Assembly: GCA_910588295.1 (NCBI GenBank) | Contig: CAJUQO010000018.1 | Coordinates: forward strand, 1-52,860 | Reading direction: 5' to 3' | Origin: an uncultured Lachnospiraceae bacterium | GTDB taxonomy: Bacteria; Bacillota; Clostridia; Lachnospirales; Lachnospiraceae | Length of the DNA: 52,860 nt | Shown here: one piece after another, positions 43,165-51,180 of the stretch | How the letters are laid out: every line of letters begins with the position of its first letter | How positions within the stretch are numbered: position 1 is the stretch's first letter | Program-made: the position numbers and the translations under genes | Notes under the pieces: generated by a model | Database searches by the model: none | What the model saw: only the letters and a program-made list of their open reading frames with translations | What the model was told of the DNA's origin: nothing

Positions 43165-44427
43165 ATGGCTATGGATAGAATGATCCTTGGAGAAAATGCT
43201 ATTTACAGCACGGACTGTAGTGAAACGGGCCTGAACAATAATGTGCTCGTATGTGGAAGCAGCGGATGCGGCAAGACGATGTCTATTTTTGAGCCCCGTC
43301 TGCTGGAAACGTTCCATTCCAGCCTGATCGCGGCTGTGACAAAGAGGCGGGTTGTTGAAAAGTACAAACCTGTTTTTGAACAGCGCGGATATACCGTGGA
43401 GGATCTGAATTTTATTGATCCGGCAGAGAGTAATGTCGCGTATGATCCGCTGCAGTATATTTGCAGTTATGCGGATATTACATTTTTGGCGGAGTCCATT
43501 GTTAAAGCGGATCCCAGAAAGGACAAGTCGAGTGCAGATCCTTATTGGGATGATGCGGCGATATCTCTGCTGTCGGCAGAGATTGCCTATACGATCATGA
43601 CAAAAGACGATTCCACGTTCGCAGATGTTCTTGATCTGCATAATGAATTAGATTTCAGAGAGAGCGGCAGCCAGATCACGACATCCCTTGATGGGCGGTT
43701 TGCGTATCTGGCGGATACGGCGCCGAACAGCTTTGCGGTCTCGTGCTGGAAGTCGTTTCATCAGCTCCCTTTCAAGACGGCGAGCTGTATTTTTGGGACG
43801 CTGAATACGACCATTGACACTATTTTTAGCCCGGAGCTGCGTAAAATGATCGCCATGGAAAAAAAGGTTGACTTTGAAGAACTGGCGAATCGAAAAACCG
43901 TGCTTTTTGTTTCTACATCTGCCGTGAATCCTGCCCTTCACTGCTTCGCAAATATGTTTTATGCCCAGGCGTTCAAAACCCTTTTTGAATATGCAGAGGG
44001 GTTGCCGGGCGGCAGACTGCCCAATCCTGTCCATATGCTCTGTGATGATTTTGCGACAGGCAGCCGTATTCTGAATTTTCCTGAATATATCAGTATATTT
44101 CGGGAAAAACAGATATCGGTCACGCTGCTCGTGCAGTCGGAATCCCAGCTTGAGAGCATGTACGGCAGTGAAGATGCCACGACCATCATTAATAATTGCG
44201 ACACTTACCTGTACATGGGAGGCATGGATCTAAAGACGGGCCGTTCCATCAGCGAGAGGTTGAATGCGCCGCTGGAAGAAGTGCTCTATATGCCGATCGG
44301 CCAGGAGTATGTGTTCCGCAGAGGACAGCGGCCGATCCGTACGACCCGGTATGATATACTGCGCAATGAGCAGTATAATGAGATCACAAAGAGGTACGGG
44401 CAGCAGACCTCCGATCAATGCCGGTAA
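43165..44427 (+). CDS. VirD4/TraG-like coupling ATPase
   Basis: The 420-residue ATPase has Walker A VCGSSGCGKTMSIFEPRLLE, Walker B PVHMLCDDFATGS and the later VQSESQLESMYG sensor region of type IV coupling proteins. These hexamers push DNA or protein substrates to a secretion channel. It lacks the N-terminal membrane helices of VirD4 and is shorter than usual, so it is a soluble variant. It follows clpP by four bases and forms an operon with it. No relaxase or VirB4 is in the window. Confidence 0.85.
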   Translation: MAMDRMILGENAIYSTDCSETGLNNNVLVCGSSGCGKTMSIFEPRLLETFHSSLIAAVTKRRVVEKYKPVFEQRGYTVEDLNFIDPAESNVAYDPLQYICSYADITFLAESIVKADPRKDKSSADPYWDDAAISLLSAEIAYTIMTKDDSTFADVLDLHNELDFRESGSQITTSLDGRFAYLADTAPNSFAVSCWKSFHQLPFKTASCIFGTLNTTIDTIFSPELRKMIAMEKKVDFEELANRKTVLFVSTSAVNPALHCFANMFYAQAFKTLFEYAEGLPGGRLPNPVHMLCDDFATGSRILNFPEYISIFREKQISVTLLVQSESQLESMYGSEDATTIINNCDTYLYMGGMDLKTGRSISERLNAPLEEVLYMPIGQEYVFRRGQRPIRTTRYDILRNEQYNEITKRYGQQTSDQCR

Positions 44428-44639
44428 AGATGTGCATGTTGTGCAGAAATCCGGTGTGCGGGCAAAAGGTCATGGACGGTTGCCGGAAGGCTTTTTGGCA
44501 GAGAGACAGCGATGCCGGCCTTCTGGCGGGGGCAGGGAGACTCATCCGCAGTAAAGGGGATATGGCGGTCAAAGGATTGAGAGGGGGCGAGGTTTGGGTT
44601 TTGGGATGGGGGAGGGCTGTTTTTGGGGTGAGTTTCTTG

Positions 44640-44805
44640 TTGCGGACGCCTGTTGAAAATGGTACAATGATTTTGCGGTAAATATGTCTAAATTATGAAC
44701 AGACATAAAATTGGCCGGAAAATGGCTGTTTTCAGAATATTCAGTGAATTGCCTGCAAAAATGAGCCCGGGAGCCCTTTATTTATGCGGGTTTCCAGGGG
44801 ATAGT
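44640..44805 (+). promoter_or_regulatory. CRISPR leader 3
   Basis: TTGCGG (44640), a 17-base spacer and TACAAT (44663) open the 166-base leader. It again has ATGTCT..AGACAT, TTTTCAGAATA and TGAGCCCGGGAGCCC. The 212 bases between the ATPase gene and this leader hold nothing else I can support. Confidence 0.85.
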
Positions 44806-45115
44806 GTAGAAATGGGAGAAGCCCGAAGTAGGGCATTGACACAAATACCCATTCCAATCTTGCAGAGACATTGACATTTGTAGAAATGGGAGAAGCCCGA
44901 AGTAGGGCATTGACACCCACCGGATCTTCGTAGAAATGGGAGAAGGCCAAGATAGGGCATTGACACCTGAATGTAACTGATTTGCCAACATTTTCCTTGG
45001 TACGTAGAAATGAGAGAAGCCCGAGATAAAGCTTTGCCACTCTTCGCTAATTGGCAGGGGCGCCGGTTGGGATATATCGTAGAAATGAAATGCCCCGAAT
45101 CAGGGCATTAGTATC
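44806..45115 (+). CRISPR. CRISPR array 3
   Basis: Repeats begin at 44806, 44880, 44930, 45004 and 45079. The first two are identical (GTAGAAATGGGAGAAG...GGGCATTGACAC); the rest decay. Spacers are 37, 13, 37 and 38 bases. The 13-base spacer (44917-44929) is far too short and probably reflects a deletion. The array is convergent with the minus-strand operon. Confidence 0.95.
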
Positions 45116-45168
45116 CTTTATACTGTAATGCATAGGGGCTGCTCTTGTCAGAACAATGAAATAAGCTT

Positions 45169-45201
45169 AAAAGAGGGCGGGATTTTACCGTACCCTCTTT
45201 T
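45169..45201. terminator. Bidirectional terminator between array 3 and the minus-strand operon
   Basis: AAAAGAGGG (45169-45177) pairs with CCCTCTTTT (45193-45201). The A and T tracts on both sides allow it to act in both directions. Confidence 0.75.
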
Positions 45202-45249
45202 GGTCTGTCTGAAAATCCACCTGCCTTTCTTCCAACCATCTTTATCAGA

Positions 45250-46428
45250 TCAAATAGTAAAAACGGATGTATTGCCCATAAATTCAACGATGCCGCTGCC
45301 CGCCGCAAGGTTCATGATCATCTCTTTCCGATACCGCGGTTCACGGGCCGGGGCTGTCTGCGTATAGGATTCTGTTTTGTTATTTCCCATGAGTATATCC
45401 CAGGGGCGGTTGGCCGCCCAGCGTCTGTCGTAAGTGACCTGATAGGAATTTTTCACCACGTCCATGGCGCCACAGGCTTTTTCTATCGCTTCGCAGCTCT
45501 CCATGGCGAGATGGCGGCCGTATATTCTTGTGTTGAACCGGTTCAGGATCATCGCCAGCGTGGACGGGTCGCATAGTGTGAAAATATCTTCCGAAAGAAC
45601 ATGGGTCTTTATATGTTCCGGCATAGTTTTCAGCAGGTCGAGGATACATTTTCGGTTTCCGATGCCTCTATCAAACACGATCAGGGTAATGTTTTCACCG
45701 CTTTTTTCCTCTAAACTAAACTGAATGAGCTGTATGGCCATGGTTCGGATCGTTTCATCTTCGCCCAATTCGCCGGTGCAAAACCAAAGGGCCTGCGGTG
45801 CGTTGGTTTTGTTTGGGGCGATTTTTTCTCCTTTGATAAAGGGTATGAGTACCGGGAGCAGGTCTTCGAGATCTGCCGCCGCGGAACAGCATTCCGCGTA
45901 CTTGGCCAGAAGTGCCATCCGCTGCCGTTCGTCTATGAGGCCCGCCTCCACAAGTGACTGCAGATGTTCTTCCATGGCCAGTACCGTACTGTACTCCGTG
46001 ATTTTTTCCGGCGTAAGCGCGGGTGCATGGGAAACGTTCCGGATGCACTCTATATGGCGGATCAGGCTCAGGTAGGACAGGAGTTTTCCTTTTTGCTTCT
46101 CGTCCCATTCAAATGTGGACAGGAGCTGCCGGAGTCTGCTGACCTCTTTCATCGTGCCGATCGTAAACGGATTATACAGGCAGTAGCCGCCGGCCATCCC
46201 GCTTTTTATCCGGTAACCGGATGACGCCAGGATCCGGCAGCCGACCGAATCCATGGTTCCGGTATCGTCGATCACTACGATCGCCTGGCTGTTCTCGCGG
46301 CATCTGCAGATGATATCCCGGAACACATGGCTTCGGACAACGGCATCGTTACCGGACACCAGGAATTGGATCGGCGGTGCCGCCGGATCGGATTTTGCCG
46401 TTCTGTTTATAAAAGTAAGGTAATCCAT
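45250..46428 (-). CDS. Probable pseudo-ATPase related to coupling proteins
   Basis: The 392-residue protein follows the layout of the VirD4-like ATPase: QFLVSGNDAVVRSHVFRDII lies where Walker A should be, then GYCLYNPFTIGTM, and LIVFDRGIGNRKCILDLL lies where Walker B should be. The P-loop Gly-Lys-Thr is absent (GNDAVVRS), so it should not bind ATP normally. It may be an inactive partner in a mixed ring with the neighbouring HerA-like ATPase (inference). ATG 46428 follows AAGGAGA. It is the last gene of the minus-strand operon. Confidence 0.6.
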   Translation of the reverse strand: MDYLTFINRTAKSDPAAPPIQFLVSGNDAVVRSHVFRDIICRCRENSQAIVVIDDTGTMDSVGCRILASSGYRIKSGMAGGYCLYNPFTIGTMKEVSRLRQLLSTFEWDEKQKGKLLSYLSLIRHIECIRNVSHAPALTPEKITEYSTVLAMEEHLQSLVEAGLIDERQRMALLAKYAECCSAAADLEDLLPVLIPFIKGEKIAPNKTNAPQALWFCTGELGEDETIRTMAIQLIQFSLEEKSGENITLIVFDRGIGNRKCILDLLKTMPEHIKTHVLSEDIFTLCDPSTLAMILNRFNTRIYGRHLAMESCEAIEKACGAMDVVKNSYQVTYDRRWAANRPWDILMGNNKTESYTQTAPAREPRYRKEMIMNLAAGSGIVEFMGNTSVFTI

Positions 46429-46443
46429 ACATTCTCCTTCCTG

Positions 46444-47754
46444 TCATATCATGATTCTGACCCGTTTCGGCTTTTCAGAGCCGATCTTCACGTAACATTC
46501 TCCGATACCAAGGCTTGCAAAGTCACCGTTTTCCACCACTGGCCGCATTTCCGTTCTGACTGCCGGGCTGTCGTAACGTGAGAGCGGCATGGACGTTGTC
46601 TGCTTCATACATTCGCCGTACAATTTCTGCAGGGTTTCCATCGTGTGGGGATCTCCGGGATGAAAAGCTGCCGTGACAGGGAAACCGGACAGGGAGGCAT
46701 TTGTCAGATGCTCCGCATGAAGCTCGGGGGCAACGGCATATAAGGATTCCAGGGATTGCGTGGAGATGATCATCTGCAGCCCGAACTGTCTGCCGAGGGT
46801 GGCGGCCTGGGTCAGGCCGAAGTCGTATCCGATTTTGTCTATCTCGTCAAGTACCCATATCATTTTTTCCGTGAATCCGGATGTCAGGGAGAGGATCTCG
46901 TCGCCAATGCGTTTCATGAAATATCGTTCAAACAGTTTTGAGGACTCTCTTTTTTTATGGTCATGGATGATAAAGAGACGTTCGCCGTACTGCCCGTGCA
47001 GATAGTCGTACAGGGTGTCCCCGCCGTTATCCGACAGGAAGGAGCCTCCGAATTTTTCAAGGATATTCTGGAGAAAGAACAGGATATCGCTGCCTTTTCT
47101 GGGGATCGTATAGGTTTCACAGTGGTCGGGATCAAATTCAAAATTGTCTTTCAGCATACTGCGGTTTGGCGGATATTCGGCTAGAAATTTCAGAAGTTCT
47201 TTTCTTCCCATGGAATGCATGGCGTTTATCAGTTTTTTGTTGGGCGGGTCATCCCTGTAGCAGTGCAGGATGACCCGGATAAAAGCTTTGAAGGTGGTCT
47301 TGGCTGCGTCGGCCCAGATCCGGTTTCGCGTGTCGGACAGCATATCCGAAAAGAGAAGGGACGCCATCTCCTCCAATTCGGAATCCCATTCATTTTTATC
47401 GTAAGAACGGATCTCCTTCACCAGATTCCATTTGAAAATATTCCCGCCGGGACAGGCGTTTTCGCTGAAGGTAATGACCTTGTCCTGGGGCCGCAGAAAT
47501 TCTGAAGTGAAATCTTCAGGCTTGATCTGAAAGAAGACGGCGTATATTTTTTCGTCGGCTTTGAGCAGATTTCGGACATAGGCTTTCGTGAAAACTGTCT
47601 TTCCATATCCCGTGGTTCCTACCGTGAGAAGATTCAGGGGGAGGACCGGGATTTCCACTGCCTGGTTCCCCCCGGCCATTCTTGCTTTCACGGTGTTCGG
47701 CGCTTTCGGCCAGTTAGTAATGTCTTTTTTCTCTGTGGGAGTTTCGTAATACAT
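46444..47754 (-). CDS. HerA/VirD4-type ATPase
   Basis: A 436-residue P-loop ATPase with Walker A VGTTGYGKTVFTKAYVRNLL, Walker B KMIWVLDEIDKIG and a later MIISTQSLES sensor motif. The plan matches HerA/FtsK-like translocases that pump DNA or feed conjugation and phage-defence complexes. ATG 47754 follows GGAGG. The pseudo-ATPase gene starts 15 bases after its stop, and the nuclease gene lies just upstream. Confidence 0.83.
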   Translation of the reverse strand: MYYETPTEKKDITNWPKAPNTVKARMAGGNQAVEIPVLPLNLLTVGTTGYGKTVFTKAYVRNLLKADEKIYAVFFQIKPEDFTSEFLRPQDKVITFSENACPGGNIFKWNLVKEIRSYDKNEWDSELEEMASLLFSDMLSDTRNRIWADAAKTTFKAFIRVILHCYRDDPPNKKLINAMHSMGRKELLKFLAEYPPNRSMLKDNFEFDPDHCETYTIPRKGSDILFFLQNILEKFGGSFLSDNGGDTLYDYLHGQYGERLFIIHDHKKRESSKLFERYFMKRIGDEILSLTSGFTEKMIWVLDEIDKIGYDFGLTQAATLGRQFGLQMIISTQSLESLYAVAPELHAEHLTNASLSGFPVTAAFHPGDPHTMETLQKLYGECMKQTTSMPLSRYDSPAVRTEMRPVVENGDFASLGIGECYVKIGSEKPKRVRIMI

Positions 47755-47772
47755 GCGTTGTCCTCCATGGAT

Positions 47773-48489
47773 TTAGTCCGCTGTCGATATATCTGCGCCG
47801 TCGTCTGTACCGGCTGCATCGGCCGAAGTGGGGCCCGGGTCACCGGTATCAGCCATGTTTGGGGAACTGTCATAGTCCCCGTATCTGTCCGTATCTTCTG
47901 CAAAGCTTACGGAGATCTGTTCATCAAATAGCTGGCCGATATCCGGCAGGGCCCTGTCTGTTTCTTCCATGAGTTCTGCATACTCCGGGACAGACAGGGA
48001 GGCCCGCAGGCCGTCGCCGGGGTTTGGTTCGTCAAGCATATCTGAATAACTGTCCAGAGATCGGTTCATCTCTTCCTGCGCTGCAGAGTCAATATTTGCA
48101 AAAGACAGATGTATGTCCTGTGTCCGGCCGTCCGCGTAGGTGACCGTATCGTTTACCATAAAAGCGTCCGGACGGTTTCACGGCTGATTGCCGGCAAAAG
48201 CGATCTTCTCAGAGTGGATCGCCGCCCCATGATCCAACAGGGCCCTTTCGCTGCGCTCCATATTGTAATATCCGCCATGGTTCAGATCGGCCGACTGCGG
48301 CACTATGTTATCCCTTCCATTGGCGCCGCCCAGACAGGATGCCTGGATATGTCCCCGTTCGTCTGTCGGTAAATAAGCATCTGTCCGCAGGGGCATATGG
48401 CTGTGGTCGCTTTTTGCGCTGACGCTTGGGCCGTTGTAAGTGATCGTGCCGGTGGCGGGGTCGATAGAGTTGCTTCTTTTATCTGCCAT
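47773..48489 (-). pseudogene. DNA/RNA non-specific endonuclease split by an in-frame TGA
   Basis: From ATG 48489 (GGAGGG site) 103 codons encode a nuclease domain with TDERGHIQASCLGGANGRDN and QSADLNHGGYYNMERSE, the His-Asn core of DNA/RNA non-specific endonucleases. A TGA at 48178-48180 stops it. The same frame runs on through NRPDAF and a further 128 codons (MVNDTVTYADGRTQDIHLSF, then an acidic tail) to 47773. The second part lacks a ribosome site. An intact gene would give about 238 residues. The change looks like one Gly or other sense codon to TGA, or a read-through codon. Confidence 0.75.
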
Positions 48490-48500
48490 ATAAATCCCTC

Positions 48501-49458
48501 CTATTCTGTCACAAATTTATCGGCATCGGCGCTGTTTAATACCAGCTTGGCCAGGCTGCTCTCTGTGTCGATCCAGATGGTCGATCTGTTTCCCGGGGCC
48601 ACGGTTTCGTCGAGGCTGCTGTCCTTAGCCTGGTCATTTTTGTAAAAGGGGCTCATCCATCCGGTCCCAAGGACTTTCAGCCTGTCTTCGCGGATCCCTG
48701 CATTCACGAAAAGGTTCCGGATGGCCGCTGCTCTGGCGAAACTGAGGCTGAGGCTGTCTTTCTCGCAGCCCCATCGGGCAGTACAGCCGATGAGCAATGC
48801 CTTTTTTTCGGGATGTTCTTCCATGGATCGGCTCACTTCGTGAATGGCCGCCATGGCGGCCTTGGGATCTTTTAGGTCGGCAGTGCCGGGCTCAAAACTG
48901 ATGACGGTTTCGTTAAAGATGACGGCATCAACCTCCGGGGCCTTGTCCGGCTCTGCGTCTGCGCTTTTTTTCTGGAGAGCACCCCCCTCCATGACCACAG
49001 GAACCGTATCTACCTCAGGCAGCCCCTCATAGACAAACTGCGTCGGAAGATCTGTTGCGAATGCCAGTGACTCGGGTTTTCCCGCATCCAATATCCCCTC
49101 CCGGGCAAGTGCTTCTCCCGCGACCGCTGTTATTTCCGCGACTCTTGCCTCGATGATCTGTTTCTGTTTGGCTTTAGAATAGGAAGCGTCCACTTCCGGC
49201 GCCGTGATCTCGTCGAAAAGGCGGAGCTGGCCGTCGGCTACGATGAGCGAGATGGTGGAGCCGCCCTGTGCGCATATCCGGCGGATCAGGTCAGCGACGG
49301 CAGAGAGGTTTAACACTGGCGTGTTTGAGGTGGAGTCCAGGACGAATACGGCATGTACCGGGCCGCCGGCCCCTGGCCGGGAGTCCGTCTGTTGTTCGCA
49401 TCCTGTGAGCGCGGCGATGGCTGTGTAAAGCATAAAAAGGGAAATAAATTTTTTTCAT
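48501..49458 (-). CDS. OmpA-domain lipoprotein with a frameshift in an A7 tract
   Basis: The main frame (48501-49433, 310 codons) begins inside a lipoprotein signal, LYTAIAALTGCEQQ, and ends with an OmpA C-terminal peptidoglycan-binding domain (ISFEPGTADLK ... LSLSFARAAAIRNLFVNAG). A better start lies 25 bases upstream at ATG 49458 with AGAGGATG. It would give MKKFISLFMLYTAIAALTGC, but only if the seven A at 49449-49455 were six. The gene is thus one base out of frame at its signal peptide. Slippage at A7 could restore it. Expected location is membrane-anchored with the domain reaching the wall. Confidence 0.7.
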
Positions 49459-49531
49459 GTGATACATCCTCTAATGTAATGGTTTGCTGTTATAAAGGGT
49501 TTCGGAGATCGTTGCTTTCAGGCTGTTTTCC

Positions 49532-49828
49532 TCATTTTTCCTCTATCTCCTTTCTGTTTTCTTCGTAAACGGCCCGGCAGACATCCAGTTCTTTGGCAAA
49601 CAGGCTGCGCTGGCAGCGGAGTTCCCCTTGAAGGGAGAGGATCAGCCTTTTATGCAATGTCCTCTGATCCTTGAGCCCGCTGGTGATGCCGATCCTGCAG
49701 ACGGTAGAGATGTACTGATCCAGATACCGCTCATTCAGCTCGTTAAACGCGATGCCGGAAATCATTTTTTCTGCAATATCCTCGATATTTTTCAGAATAT
49801 GTTCTGATAATCTCCATTCCCGGTACAT
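49532..49828 (-). CDS. Hypothetical helical protein
   Basis: A 98-residue charged, probably all-helical protein (EHILKNIEDIAEKMISGIAF; LQGELRCQRSLFAKELDVCR). No family is recognised. Its ATG follows directly on transposase debris and has only a weak AAAGG. It is the first gene of the leftward operon with the OmpA lipoprotein, nuclease and ATPases. Confidence 0.5.
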   Translation of the reverse strand: MYREWRLSEHILKNIEDIAEKMISGIAFNELNERYLDQYISTVCRIGITSGLKDQRTLHKRLILSLQGELRCQRSLFAKELDVCRAVYEENRKEIEEK

Positions 49829-49864
49829 GGCGGCGGCCGCGGCCTTTATATGCCCCCCGGTTTT

Positions 49865-50563
49865 TCATACGCCGTACAGTTCCTCTTGGCACGTGTGACA
49901 ATATGGAGCAGGCCGGGGGGCTTCCCTGGAACATGCCTTCCATTCTTCCAGCAGGGGCACGGCCAGGAAATACCTGTCCAAGACAAACAGGGAGTCCCCG
50001 AAATGCTGTACAGCGCGGAAACCGTCACGGAGCATCTGCACGACGTGGGAAACCGGTTCATCCCCAAGCCATTTACTTACCGCGCGATCCCCGTCATGGA
50101 TCTGGATGAACAAGGGGAGGCAGAAAGATTTTGAAGCTTTCCCGGCCAGCACCCCGACGGCGCCAAAAAAATGCCCGTGGATAAAAGTAGGTTTGGAGGC
50201 GCTTCCAGATTCCTGCACCATCTTTTTTATGCATGGCATATACCTTCCATTAGAAGCACGCTTTACCCCGTCACCAATCAGGACTGTCCGCCCGGATATA
50301 TGCTTTAAAGGGGCATATCTGGAAACAGTCTTTGCCCATTTGTTAAAAATATCATCTCATTCCCAAGAATCTGCATGGAAGAAATGCCCCATACAGTGAT
50401 ACAGGGACGGGTTTAGGGCCAGGCCCCTGATTATAGAGGTAATACCCAGGGAGTCGGAACGGATCATCAGCCCAGTTATGATAGTAGCAAACCATTCAAA
50501 TGCGGACTTTCTGGAGAAACAGGGGCGGAAACACAATAGGAGTTCGTTAATAAATTTAAGCAT
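49865..50563 (-). pseudogene. Truncated transposase (DDE type)
   Basis: From 50563 the frame reads MLKFINELLLCFRPCFSRKS and RSDSLGITSIIRGLALNP, a known transposase N-terminus. It meets an in-frame TGA at 50357 and continues in the same frame (FNKWAKTVSRYAPLKH, RTVLIGDGVKRASNGRYMP, DSLFVLDRYFLAVPLLEEW) until a TGA at 49865. At about 232 residues it lacks the C-terminal half. The element is dead: one nonsense codon plus truncation next to the minus-strand operon. Confidence 0.75.
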
Positions 50564-50606
50564 ATGGTACTTCCCATCTGCCGGAATTTATATTATCGTT
50601 GGGAGT

Positions 50607-50685
50607 AAGATAACATTTCGGCTTGTGTGCTGGTTTTGGATTGAGCAACTTAACCATAACAAACATCTGCTTGAAATGTTATCTT
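50607..50685. repeat. 13-bp inverted repeat upstream of the transposase remnant
   Basis: AAGATAACATTTC (50607-50619) and GAAATGTTATCTT (50673-50685) are perfect inverted copies 53 bases apart. They lie about 45 bases outside the transposase start and are possibly the end of the insertion sequence or a promoter-blocking stem. Confidence 0.55.
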
Positions 50686-50778
50686 TTTATTTGAGAACTT
50701 TTAACTGTCCAGTAATCAATAAAACCATGTAATATCAAAACAACAGCGTAAAAACGTATGGAACAGTAAATGTAAATC

Positions 50779-51076
50779 ATGCGCTTTTTCACAGGCAGCG
50801 GGCATACTATAAACGTTATTGACGAATGGCTGGCCAACGGGATACTGGATGGGGTGAATGCGGCCCTGGCCTATCACGTGGGTTCCGGCAGGATGCCGAC
50901 GGGCCTGTTCATGTATAACAGCGGCGGAACCATGATGTACTCCGTGGATGGTTTTCGGATCACGGTTTATGGCCGGGGCGCTCACGGCGCGTATCCGCTT
51001 CAATGAGGACGTCTGCCCGGTCGGCACCGCCTGTCTGGCGCACTGTGCGGTTCGTTGGTTGGAAGAGCATCCATAA
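50779..51076 (+). pseudogene. M20-family amidohydrolase fragment
   Basis: NGILDGVNAALAYHVGSGRM and YSVDGFRITVYGRGAHGAYP are middle parts of M20 amidohydrolases. After 51006 the C-terminal end appears in another frame (EDVCPVGTACLAHCAVRWLE, stop at 51076). Most of the enzyme, including the metal ligands of the N-terminus, is missing. It is a relic with an internal deletion. Confidence 0.75.
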
Positions 51077-51180
51077 ATAAAAACAGAGGAACCCTGCATA
51101 TGAGGTATAGCAAGTTGCGTGCGGCCATTATAGGTAGTACAATGGCAGTCAAAGTCCGGCGGGGTGAGAAGGGAGCCGGC

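Noticed and set aside
44418..44681. Cys-rich frame (MCMLCRNPVCGQKV) after the VirD4-like gene
   Set aside because: The spacing resembles a zinc knuckle, but there is no ribosome site and the frame ends inside the conserved CRISPR leader 3 promoter.
34070..45115. Spacers matching genes in this window
   Set aside because: By eye I found no spacer identical to another part of the window. A database search would be needed to name targets.
47773..48159. 128-codon acidic protein as an immunity gene for the nuclease
   Set aside because: It is in the same frame as the nuclease with only six codons after the TGA and no ribosome site, so it is the nuclease's own C-terminal part.
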